A stretch of 57,510 nucleotides of DNA, from NCBI GenBank assembly GCA_964484935.1, contig CAZAFW010000006.1, positions 1 to 57,510 on the forward strand, in the 5' to 3' direction. The stretch comes from BM714 sp964484935. GTDB taxonomy: Bacteria; Bacillota; Clostridia; Peptostreptococcales; BM714. A program made the translations under genes and the position numbers. Every line of letters starts with the position of its first letter. Within the stretch, counting starts at the first letter, position 1. Below are positions 50,621-57,510 of the stretch, in pieces. The notes below the pieces were generated by a model. It had not been told where the DNA came from. It ran no database searches and saw nothing but the letters and a program-made list of their open reading frames with translations.

Positions 50621-50776
50621 ATGAAGAAGGCAATTACGGTTAGAGAAACCCTTTTAAAAAACAAATGCAAGACGAGGAAAGCTTTGAGGCTTTCGCGGAC
50701 TAAGAACTGTTTCGGCATTAACGATTCCATTCGGTCCAACAGAAAAAAGAGAATTGATTCATTTAAAGACTTTTGA
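50621..50776 (+). CDS. Small basic protein, 51 aa
   Basis: A 51-codon frame starts MKKAITVRETLLKNKCKTRK and is very rich in Lys and Arg. AAAGGA lies 10 bases before the ATG, a possible promoter (TTGGCG, 18 bases, TATATT) is upstream, and a terminator follows directly. The compact transcription unit supports a real gene, but I know no family. Confidence 0.5.
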   Translation: MKKAITVRETLLKNKCKTRKALRLSRTKNCFGINDSIRSNRKKRIDSFKDF

Positions 50777-50784
50777 TTCCAAGG

Positions 50785-50804
50785 TGCCCCTTAAGGGGCA
50801 TTTT
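50785..50804 (+). terminator. Short terminator after the 51-aa gene
   Basis: TGCCCC pairs with GGGGCA across TTAA, followed by TTTT. Confidence 0.75.
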
Positions 50805-50871
50805 CGTTTGCATTTCAACGATAAATGATCTATAGTAAATTTTATAATCTAATAATTCTGGAGGTTTTGAC

Positions 50872-52053
50872 ATGTTGGCTAACAAATTGAAATTCATTAC
50901 ACCGTCCTACACACTGGGCATTGCATCCAAGGTTAAGGCCCTTAGGGAGTCCGGGGAGAAAATCATAAATTTGAGCGTTGGTGAACCGGACTTTTACACA
51001 CCCGAAACCGCCAAGGACTGGGCAAAAAAATCGTTGGACGAAAACAAGACCAAGTACGATGCCGTTTCGGGGCTAGCCGAACTTAAGAAGGCTATAATTG
51101 AAAAGTTCGAGAGCCAGAACAACCTTAGCTATGTGGAAAGCGAAATCGTTGTCTCAAGCGGGGCCAAGCATTCCATAACGAATGCCCTCATTGCAATACT
51201 CAATCCCGGAGACGAGGTTATGATTCCCAAGCCGTACTGGGTAAGCTACCCCGAAATGGTCAAGCTCACGGGAGGAGTGCCCGTTTTCATCGACACTAAA
51301 AAGGATTCCAACTACAAGGTGACTTCGGAGGACCTGGAAAAGTCGCTGACTGCAAAGAGCAGGATGCTTTTTTTGACAAACCCGTCCAACCCCAGCGGCG
51401 CAGTATACACAAGGGAAGAGCTGCTCGACATAGGAAACTGGTGCGCAAAGAACAATGTTGTCATACTTGCCGACGAGATATACGAGCGAATCACATTCGA
51501 CAGGCCCTTTGTTTCAATAGCATCTTTGTCTGACGAGATAAAGGACATTACCATAACCGTCAACGGAATGTCCAAATCCGCCGCCATGACGGGTTTAAGA
51601 ATAGGCTACACGGCGTCGACCGAGTTGGTTGCAAAGGCCATGTCGACTATACAGGGTCATTTGGTTTCGCATCCTGCCACCACCTCACAGTGGGCGGCCT
51701 ACGGGGCATTGGCCTTTTGCCAGGATGAAACCGACAAGATGGTTGAGACCTACAAGGCGAGAAGGGACGCAGCCGTAGAAATTTTAAAGGATGCCCAGGA
51801 TATTTTCCTTGTGAGGCCCGAGGGGGCATTCTATCTTTTCATCGACCTTTCAGCTTACAAGCCTTTCTTCCCCGAAGGAGAAAGCTTTTCGGTGGCATTT
51901 TGCGAAAGGCTGCTAAGCGAAAAGAAAATCGCCGTGGTTCCAGGCAAGGCTTTCGGAATGGATGGTTTCATAAGGATTGCCTACGCTTGCGACACTAAGG
52001 AGCTTGCGGCAGGCCTTGAAGGCTTAAAGGAATTTCTTTCTGAACTAGAGTAG
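50872..52053 (+). CDS. Class I pyridoxal-phosphate aminotransferase (aspartate aminotransferase type)
   Basis: The protein has 393 residues. NLSVGEPDFYTPE, SNPSGAVYTREEL, ILADEIYERITF and the PLP lysine in VNGMSKSAAMTGLRIGY are the class I alpha signature. FIRIAYACD near the end holds the substrate-carboxylate Arg. It moves amino groups between an amino acid (probably aspartate) and 2-oxoglutarate. CTGGAGG precedes the ATG. It ends at a large inverted repeat. Confidence 0.93.
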   Translation: MLANKLKFITPSYTLGIASKVKALRESGEKIINLSVGEPDFYTPETAKDWAKKSLDENKTKYDAVSGLAELKKAIIEKFESQNNLSYVESEIVVSSGAKHSITNALIAILNPGDEVMIPKPYWVSYPEMVKLTGGVPVFIDTKKDSNYKVTSEDLEKSLTAKSRMLFLTNPSNPSGAVYTREELLDIGNWCAKNNVVILADEIYERITFDRPFVSIASLSDEIKDITITVNGMSKSAAMTGLRIGYTASTELVAKAMSTIQGHLVSHPATTSQWAAYGALAFCQDETDKMVETYKARRDAAVEILKDAQDIFLVRPEGAFYLFIDLSAYKPFFPEGESFSVAFCERLLSEKKIAVVPGKAFGMDGFIRIAYACDTKELAAGLEGLKEFLSELE

Positions 52054-52061
52054 CTTGCATA

Positions 52062-52134
52062 AAAACGTCCGGGCCATACGGTCCGGGCTTTTTTGCGCAA
52101 AAAAAACGTCCGGACCGTATGGCCCGGACGTTTT
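52062..52134. terminator. 25-bp inverted repeat between convergent genes
   Basis: Arms at 52062-52086 and 52110-52134 are perfectly complementary (core CGTCCGGGCCATACGG), separated by a T-then-A-rich spacer. Each arm side also has a T-run, so the element can end transcription in both directions. Confidence 0.88.
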
Positions 52135-52142
52135 ACGATTTT

Positions 52143-52769
52143 CTACTCTTCTTCTTCTACTTCTGCTTCCTCTTCAGCGCCCTCTTCGTCCTCTTCCGTC
52201 TCAACTTCGGCTCTTGATGCAGCTACGAGCGAAACAACTACTTCATCGGCATCTGCAAGCACTTCTATGTCCTCGCTGCCAAAGACAGGAAGATCCGCCA
52301 CCGTGATCATATCGGTGTCGCGGAGAAGTTTGCAATCTACATCGACAGACTGAATGAGGTCCTTCGGCAATGTCTCGATTTCGATTTCATTGATCTGCTG
52401 TTGAATAACCATGTTTCCACTTTCAACAGCGTCCCTGTTGTACAGGTGCACAGGAATTTTGACCTTGATTTTTTCGCCCTCCGTCAATTCCAGAAAATCG
52501 ATATGGGTTACGTTTCTGATAACCACATCTCTTTGAATTTCCTTGACGATCACAAATGTTTTTTCTTCGCCTATTTGGATGTTCATGCTCGAGCCGGGAA
52601 CCATGCTGTTGTCATAACGCTTGACTTCGTTGTCAGCTATCATGATTGTACGATTGTCCGCGTGCTTTCCGTATACGACTGCGGGAACCATGCCTTCTTT
52701 TCGGAGTTTTTTCAACGCCGGCGTGGAGCCAGTTCCCCTTTTTTCCGCTTTTAAAATAATGTCTTTCAT
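52143..52769 (-). CDS. rplY: Ribosomal protein L25/Ctc (general stress form)
   Basis: The protein has 208 residues. The N-terminal L25 domain (KRGTGSTPALKKLRKEGMVPAVVYG) binds 5S rRNA, and the TL5 C-terminal domain follows (HIDFLELTEGEKIKVKIPVH). The tail is strongly acidic (EEDEEGAEEEAEVEEEE). The length fits the two-domain Ctc form. It is flanked by the inverted-repeat terminator and recR. Confidence 0.95.
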   Translation of the reverse strand: MKDIILKAEKRGTGSTPALKKLRKEGMVPAVVYGKHADNRTIMIADNEVKRYDNSMVPGSSMNIQIGEEKTFVIVKEIQRDVVIRNVTHIDFLELTEGEKIKVKIPVHLYNRDAVESGNMVIQQQINEIEIETLPKDLIQSVDVDCKLLRDTDMITVADLPVFGSEDIEVLADADEVVVSLVAASRAEVETEEDEEGAEEEAEVEEEE

Positions 52770-52838
52770 TTGTATTGCTCCTTTCGTTTAGGTTCTTTTT
52801 TCATTATATCAGAAATAATACCATTTCTCCCTCTATCT

Positions 52839-53444
52839 TTATAATTCCCTGCGGCCTTCAACCGCCTTGGCCAGAGTGACCACGTCGGCGTACTCAAGGT
52901 CTCCTCCTACGGGAATTCCATGGGCTATTCTAGTGATTTTAATGCCTGTGCTTTTAAGCAGCCTGGAAATATACATGGCCGTGGCCTCTCCCTCTATTGT
53001 CGGATTAGTCGCCAATATTACCTCATTTACTTGATCCGAATTCTCCTGCAGCCTTATTATGAGCTCCCTTATGCGGATTTCCTCGGGACCCCTGCCTTCC
53101 ATTGGCGATATGGATCCGTGCAGGACATGGTAGAGGCCCTTGTACTCACGGGTCCTTTCCATTGCCGCAACATCTTTTGGCGATTCGACGACGCATATGG
53201 TGCTTGTGTCCCTTTTTGCATCGGTGCATATGTTGCATGGGTCGCGCTCGGTTATGTTTGAGCAGACAGAGCAAAAGACTATTTTCTTCTTTGCGTCAAC
53301 CATGGCTTTGGCCAGTCCGTACACGTCCTGCTCTTTGGTTTCCACAAGGTGGAAGGCCAACCTTTGTGCAGTTTTTCTTCCTATGCCCGGAAGCTTTGAC
53401 AGTTCGTCTATAAGCCGGGCTATTGGAGCGGCGAATTGTTCCAT
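52839..53444 (-). CDS. recR: Recombination protein RecR
   Basis: The protein has 201 residues. An HhH region (LSKLPGIGRKTAQRLAFHL), a zinc finger (CSVCSNITERDPCNIC) and a Toprim domain (CVVESPKDVAAME, ATNPTIEGEATAMYI) are in the normal order. It works with RecFO to load RecA on gapped DNA. It follows ybaB by 11 bases in the dnaX-ybaB-recR operon found across Firmicutes. Confidence 0.97.
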   Translation of the reverse strand: MEQFAAPIARLIDELSKLPGIGRKTAQRLAFHLVETKEQDVYGLAKAMVDAKKKIVFCSVCSNITERDPCNICTDAKRDTSTICVVESPKDVAAMERTREYKGLYHVLHGSISPMEGRGPEEIRIRELIIRLQENSDQVNEVILATNPTIEGEATAMYISRLLKSTGIKITRIAHGIPVGGDLEYADVVTLAKAVEGRREL

Positions 53445-53455
53445 TGATACACCTC

Positions 53456-53794
53456 TTAAAAGCCCGGTATGTTCATTCCCCCGGTCAATTTTCCCAGTTC
53501 CTTCTGTTGGTATTCATCAGCCGTCCTTACTGCCTCGTTAACTGCCGCAACAATAAGGTCCTCAAGCATCTCCACATCATCCGGGTCTACAACCTCCGGA
53601 GCTATTGCCATTTCAAGAATTTCCTTTTTGCCGTTTATACGGATCTTTACAGCTCCGCCGCCGGCCGTCACTTCCATTTCGGCAGCATCTATTTCGGCCT
53701 GCTTTTTCGCCATGTCCTGCTGCATCTTCTGTGCCTGCTTGAGCATCTTGCTCATATTCCCCCCGGGCATTCCGGGCATTCTGTTTTTAGCCAT
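53456..53794 (-). CDS. YbaB/EbfC nucleoid-associated protein
   Basis: The protein has 112 residues. A Met-rich start (MPGMPGGNMSKMLKQAQKM) leads a helix, then the sheet VTAGGGAVKIRINGKKEI and a C-terminal helix (DLIVAAVNEAVRTADEY). It binds DNA as a dimer. It lies between dnaX (23 bases) and recR (11 bases). Confidence 0.95.
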   Translation of the reverse strand: MAKNRMPGMPGGNMSKMLKQAQKMQQDMAKKQAEIDAAEMEVTAGGGAVKIRINGKKEILEMAIAPEVVDPDDVEMLEDLIVAAVNEAVRTADEYQQKELGKLTGGMNIPGF

Positions 53795-53817
53795 TTTTCT
53801 CCTCCATGTAAATGTCT

Positions 53818-55518
53818 TCAGTCTTCTATTTCTATTATGCCTTCAAACTCTTTAAAAACTTCCTTTATCCTGGACTCCTCATCAACCGGCGATACTTGAG
53901 AGCTCCATGAGTCCTGCATTACGCATTCTATTTTCAAGCAGCAATCCGCTTCTTCCTGAAGCACGGATTCAATCATGCTCTTGTTTGCCTGTCCGCTTAA
54001 TTTGTTCATGTGAACATCGTAGCCGTCCTTGAAAAGCAGGACCAACTTACCGTTTACTATGTCCTTGGGGACAGCCTCCCTGAGTAGGGCGTGGGTGAGT
54101 TTGCTTTTCTCTTTTACCCCGAGCAGTATGTCCTTCCATTTGTCCATGAGGTCCGAAAAATATATTGTCTCCCCGGACAGCATTTCATTCGGGTCCAAAG
54201 TGCTTGCGGCGGCCTCTTCTTTTGCCTCTTGGGCCTTCTGAACTTTTTCCTTTTGGGGAAGGGGCCTTTTGGCGGCAGGTTTTTTGTTTTCTGCCCTTTC
54301 GGCAGTCTCGGCCTTTAGCTTTTCCGCCTTGGGCGTTTGCTCCGCGGGGCGAATACCGCTTTTCTTTAGCTCCTTCAGGTCTCTTTCCGCTTTTTCAAGC
54401 CTCTGGAGCACCGAGTCGAGCGAATTGTCGTACTCGGGCCTTAGCATCCTGAGGATAAGCATCTCGAGAAGTATCCTGGGCTCGGGGGCATACTTTATCC
54501 TGTATTCGTAATCCGAAAGAAGGTCCAGGCTTCTCAGTATGAAGGCTGTTTTGGCTGCTCCGCGCTGTTTCCTGAGCCTTTCGAGATGTTCGTCCCCGAC
54601 AGAGAGTATCTTGCCCGCCGATTCCTTAAGGCCCGAAATCATCAGAGCCCTCATATGCTGGGTCAGGTCCCTGAGAAACTGGTTTGTCTCTTTGCCCGCC
54701 GAAAAAATCTCTTCAAGCTTTTCGAATGTCTTGTCGGCGTCCCCATCAATTATGCTGTCCATAAATTCAAATATGAATCCGTCGGCGGAAACGCCAAGCA
54801 CCCTCTGCACTACTTCCATGGTGACTGCGTCCTGTGAAAAGGCCAGGCATTGGTCCAGTATGCTGAGAGCGTCCCTGACTCCTCCGTCGGCGTTTCTGAC
54901 TATTGTGCTTAAGGCATCCTCGTCGAAAGCTGTTTCCAGGTCTGTCAGGATGTCCTTGAGCCTTTTTAGCAAAGCCTCCTGGCCGACCCGCCTAAAGTCG
55001 AACCTCTGGCACCTGGACCTTATTGTTTCGGGTATTTTTTCGGGTTCGGTGGTCGCCAGTATGAAAACCGTATGCGAGGGCGGTTCCTCGAGTATCTTGA
55101 GCAGTGCGTTGAAGGCTCCCTTCGAAAGCATGTGCACCTCGTCTATTATATAAACCTTGTTTTTGGCTTTTGAAGGTGCGTAACGCGCATTTTCCCTAAG
55201 CTCGCGCACATCATCCACGCTGTTGTTGGATGCGGCGTCAATTTCGACCACGTCCATTATGGACTCTCTCAGTATGCCTTTGCAAATCTCGCACTTGTTG
55301 CAGGGCTCGCTACCGTCGGGCTGTAGGCAGTTTATGGCCCTTGAAAGGATTTTGGCCGTAGATGTCTTTCCCGTTCCCCTTATTCCCGCAAAAAGATAGG
55401 CATGGGCTATTGTTCCCTGGCTGATTTGGTTTTTCAAGGTTTCAATTATGGACGTCTGTCCTATGACGTCGTCAAAAACCAGTGGTCGGTACCTTCTGTA
55501 CAAAGCCGTATAAGACAA
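53818..55518 (-). CDS. dnaX: DNA polymerase III subunit gamma/tau
   Basis: The protein has 566 residues from a TTG at 55518, chosen because AAGGAGG lies about 8 bases before it and because the protein then begins SYTALYRRYRP as in the family; an in-frame GTG three codons earlier overlaps the ribosome site. Walker A is FAGIRGTGKTSTA, a zinc site CNKCEIC follows, and Walker B is IIDEVHMLS. The linker is Lys/Ala/Glu-rich. It loads the sliding clamp at replication. No evident slippery run for a frameshifted gamma form was noticed. Confidence 0.96.
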   Translation of the reverse strand: MSYTALYRRYRPLVFDDVIGQTSIIETLKNQISQGTIAHAYLFAGIRGTGKTSTAKILSRAINCLQPDGSEPCNKCEICKGILRESIMDVVEIDAASNNSVDDVRELRENARYAPSKAKNKVYIIDEVHMLSKGAFNALLKILEEPPSHTVFILATTEPEKIPETIRSRCQRFDFRRVGQEALLKRLKDILTDLETAFDEDALSTIVRNADGGVRDALSILDQCLAFSQDAVTMEVVQRVLGVSADGFIFEFMDSIIDGDADKTFEKLEEIFSAGKETNQFLRDLTQHMRALMISGLKESAGKILSVGDEHLERLRKQRGAAKTAFILRSLDLLSDYEYRIKYAPEPRILLEMLILRMLRPEYDNSLDSVLQRLEKAERDLKELKKSGIRPAEQTPKAEKLKAETAERAENKKPAAKRPLPQKEKVQKAQEAKEEAAASTLDPNEMLSGETIYFSDLMDKWKDILLGVKEKSKLTHALLREAVPKDIVNGKLVLLFKDGYDVHMNKLSGQANKSMIESVLQEEADCCLKIECVMQDSWSSQVSPVDEESRIKEVFKEFEGIIEIED

Positions 55519-55605
55519 GTGATGCACCTCCTTGCAATCTAATAAGATTATACAATAAAAACGGCTGCTCTACCACTTGATGCCGCCTTTAGGCCGCAAT
55601 CTCCA

Positions 55606-55631
55606 TAAAGAAACCCGTCCGGGTGGACGGG
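55606..55631 (-). terminator. Terminator of the SRP RNA gene
   Basis: On the minus strand CCCGTCC and GGACGGG pair across ACCC and lead into TTTCTTT. Confidence 0.75.
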
Positions 55632-55654
55632 CAACCTCATTTTTATCAAATTAA

Positions 55655-55925
55655 TGCCGCGCACCTGACTCCGACATAATCCCCCAGGCGTTACCTCAGC
55701 AGTTGGCTCCGACCAGGAGCCCCTGCGGCACATGAAAGATCCCACTTATGGCTGCTTCCTTCCGGACCTGACCAGGTTCACAGGTTTCCATTGCGCAGGA
55801 CCCGATCTTCAACACTACTTACTAAGGGCAGACCCCAAAAAATTGATGCCTCGGAAAGGAATTCAATCCTGCTGTAGCGGGTTGCAGGTTACAGGGCACC
55901 GCTATCTCCCCATCTAGCGCGGCAA
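55655..55925 (-). ncRNA. ffs: Signal recognition particle RNA, long Bacillus type
   Basis: On the minus strand the conserved apical part GGTCAGGTCCGGAAGGAAGC is present near 55770. The 5' portion (GGGGAGATAGCGGTGCCCTG, about 55885-55905) is the Alu-like domain, and the ends GCCGCGC and GCGCGGC pair. The length of about 270 nt fits the Firmicute scRNA. It lies directly upstream of dnaX, the usual place. Confidence 0.95.
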
Positions 55926-56037
55926 ACCTCAAATCCATAGTTTCATTATATATTCTAAACTAAAGTCAGCCATAATTCAACCTATATTCATGCCACGCAG
56001 GCAGAGTCGTTTTATTAAGCTGTCAATTTCGCATTCT

Positions 56038-57288
56038 TCAAGAAGAAAATATCGGAAGTGTCGAACCGGCAAGAGGAAGAAGCAGGACCTTGGAATCTTC
56101 TCCAAGCTCATCTATTGCAGCATCCAAAGCCTCCTGCACCGTATCGAAGGGCCTGAAGCCAATCTTGTTCACGGTGTCCTTGTCAAGGTCGGAAACCATG
56201 AATATGCTTGCCTTCTTTAGAATCATGGCAATCGCAGCCGCCTTGTGGCCTCCGAGTTTGAAATTTTCCCTTGTCTCTCTTATCATCTGGTCGGGAGTCA
56301 TGTTCTTCATCCACTGCTCGAAAGTCTTTTCCCCGAAGCCCTCTTTGGAAGATGCCGCAAGAATCACAATGCCCCCGTCACGCGCGGCATGCTTTGCATT
56401 GTCGAGGCCCTTCTGGGACTGGTAAAGGTTTATGTCCTTGGGATAACCCCCGGGAGAAACCACTACGATATCGGCCTTTTCTTCTATCCTTACCCCGTAC
56501 ATGGCATCGAGCAAGCTGCAGCCCTTCCTGTGGGCCTTTAAATAGTCGCCCGCCACGGCGCTTGCTATCTCTTTTTTGCTGTTTAGGACAACATTGACTA
56601 TGAAGTCTATTTTTATGTGGCTTCCCGTCTCGTCTATGTCCTGCCTGACGGGATTTGTGTCCATGTTGCCCGCCCTGGCCTCTTCCTTGACCATGTTGGA
56701 ATGGTTTATCTGTATTGCCCTCCGGCTGGACACCCCGGGCATCAGGGCCTTGGCCCCGCCCGAGTATCCCGCGAAATAGTGGTACTCGATATTTCCCAGG
56801 CAAACTACGCGATCCGCCTCTGCAACGGGCCTGAATATATCGACAGGTGTCCCGTTTCTGCAGACTCCCAGCTTTACGCAGTCACTTGGGTCGCTGTCTA
56901 AAAGGTTAATGCGGCTTTCGAATATTTCGTCGCCTGCCAGCATCCTCTTTTCTTCCTCCGAATGCCTCCTGTGGCTTCCGAGAGCGAATACCACACTTAT
57001 GTCCTCTTCCTCTATCCCGGCCGATTTAAGCTCCCCTATCACAAGCGGCAATACAGTTTTGCTGGGCATGGGCCTTGTTATGTCGCTTGTCACTATTGCT
57101 ACCGTTTCGCCCTTTGAAACGATTTGGCTGAGCCTCTTTGTGCCGATTGGGTTTTCGAGCGCCCTTATAACTTCGTCCTTTCCCGTCAGGCCGTGCTCTT
57201 TTTCGTTTGGAAGCAGAGTCCCCATATAGTTCTTTGCATCAATTTCGAAATAGAGTTTGCCTTTCCCGTACTTCAGTTGCATTTTCAT
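56038..57288 (-). CDS. LarA-family protein (nickel-pincer lactate racemase-like)
   Basis: The protein has 416 residues. VTSDITRPMPS, ALGSHRRHSEEE and EYHYFAGYSGGAKALMPG are the LarA signatures: the His residues and the Lys of SGGAK bind the nickel-pincer cofactor in lactate racemase. SPGGYPKDINLYQSQK follows in the C-terminal domain. The family includes racemases of lactate and other 2-hydroxy acids. No larB, larC or larE is within the window, so cofactor supply must come from elsewhere. GGAGG precedes the ATG. Confidence 0.88.
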   Translation of the reverse strand: MKMQLKYGKGKLYFEIDAKNYMGTLLPNEKEHGLTGKDEVIRALENPIGTKRLSQIVSKGETVAIVTSDITRPMPSKTVLPLVIGELKSAGIEEEDISVVFALGSHRRHSEEEKRMLAGDEIFESRINLLDSDPSDCVKLGVCRNGTPVDIFRPVAEADRVVCLGNIEYHYFAGYSGGAKALMPGVSSRRAIQINHSNMVKEEARAGNMDTNPVRQDIDETGSHIKIDFIVNVVLNSKKEIASAVAGDYLKAHRKGCSLLDAMYGVRIEEKADIVVVSPGGYPKDINLYQSQKGLDNAKHAARDGGIVILAASSKEGFGEKTFEQWMKNMTPDQMIRETRENFKLGGHKAAAIAMILKKASIFMVSDLDKDTVNKIGFRPFDTVQEALDAAIDELGEDSKVLLLPLAGSTLPIFSS

Positions 57289-57392
57289 ATTTCCAATCCT
57301 CCGAATGAGCAGTTTATACTACATGATATCATAGGTTTAACGCATTCTTCACCAATTATGGCTTAGGCTTCTTTGGTTTTTTTGAGTCTTTC

Positions 57393-57433
57393 AAAAAATG
57401 AAGGGAAGGACCTTTTTAGCGTCCTTCCCTTCA
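57393..57433 (-). terminator. Terminator of the right-edge gene
   Basis: TGAAGGGAAGGAC and GTCCTTCCCTTCA form a 13-bp stem. On the minus strand a T-run follows, so it ends the transcript entering from the right. Confidence 0.88.
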
Positions 57434-57455
57434 AACTATTATGGGGGGGGTTCAT

Positions 57456-57510
57456 TTAACCGAAAAGTGAAAGCATTACGCCCGCTGCCACGGCCGACCC
57501 TATTACTCCC
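57456..57510 (-). CDS. C-terminal tail of a probable membrane protein, cut by window edge
   Basis: The last 17 codons read GVIGSAVAAGVMLSLFG and then TAA, a hydrophobic glycine-rich helix. The family cannot be told. It runs toward the LarA-family gene in the same direction but is separated from it by a terminator. Confidence 0.55.
   Translation of the reverse strand, partial: GVIGSAVAAGVMLSLFG

Noticed and set aside
1..57510. tRNA or rRNA genes
   Set aside because: No TTCGA-type T-loop with matching cloverleaf arms or ribosomal RNA stretch was noticed by eye. A tRNA scan would be needed to be certain.

Overview
The window looks like a chromosomal segment of a strictly anaerobic, amino-acid-fermenting Firmicute (class Clostridia). 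The evidence is the gene set: a trimeric-type [FeFe] hydrogenase, a bifurcating transhydrogenase-like complex, a ferredoxin-dependent 2-oxoacid oxidoreductase, a tyrosyl T-box leader, a glycine riboswitch, a Bacillus-type long SRP RNA followed by dnaX-ybaB-recR, strong GGAGG ribosome sites and frequent GTG/TTG starts. I cannot name the species from the sequence alone.

Layout. 1-8.1 kb: two radical SAM genes (one cut by the left edge), a nitroreductase, a diacylglycerol glucosyltransferase-like enzyme, a small membrane protein/phosphoesterase/unknown trio, and tyrS behind a T-box. 8.2-21 kb is a redox island. It holds lysC, then a glycine riboswitch leading a NuoE-NuoF-(GltD/NuoG fusion) operon that resembles the Sporomusa-type transhydrogenase (Stn). 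Convergent to it is a HydC-[2Fe-2S]-HydB-HydA hydrogenase operon, and an apparent orphan small RNA lies beside that. 21-30.9 kb is central metabolism: transketolase, phosphoglycerate mutase, bacteriohemerythrin, histidine phosphatase, NUDIX, 2-oxoacid:ferredoxin oxidoreductase, a NifX-like protein and an ArsC-like protein. 31.6-37.3 kb is a GntR-controlled TRAP transporter operon with a creatininase-family enzyme and an M20 amidohydrolase. 37.5-39.9 kb holds a diguanylate cyclase, a conserved unknown and a second nitroreductase.

39.9-47.9 kb is an accessory, rearranged region. It carries three intact AAA_14/DUF4143 ATPase genes and one decayed one, each with its own repeat or palindrome array just upstream. 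It also carries a 125-bp direct repeat around one ATPase gene, an IS21-family remnant, REP-like dispersed repeats, a DUF1232 protein, a 67-residue basic protein and a zinc-ribbon protein with three Ltp-type repeats. 47.9-57.5 kb returns to core genes: TPR-like protein, tmk, Orn/Lys/Arg decarboxylase, aminotransferase, ribosomal protein L25/Ctc, recR, ybaB, dnaX, SRP RNA, a LarA-family protein and the tail of a membrane protein.

The parts fit a fermentation that produces NADH and reduced ferredoxin from amino acids. HydABC would release them as H2, the Stn-like complex would turn them into NADPH, and the glycine riboswitch would tie the second route to glycine supply. This functional link is inference. 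The most distinctive unexplained signal is the set of private repeat arrays upstream of the DUF4143 ATPase genes. Two of these share an exact 23-bp period and a repeated TTGCAC core even though the rest of their sequence differs.
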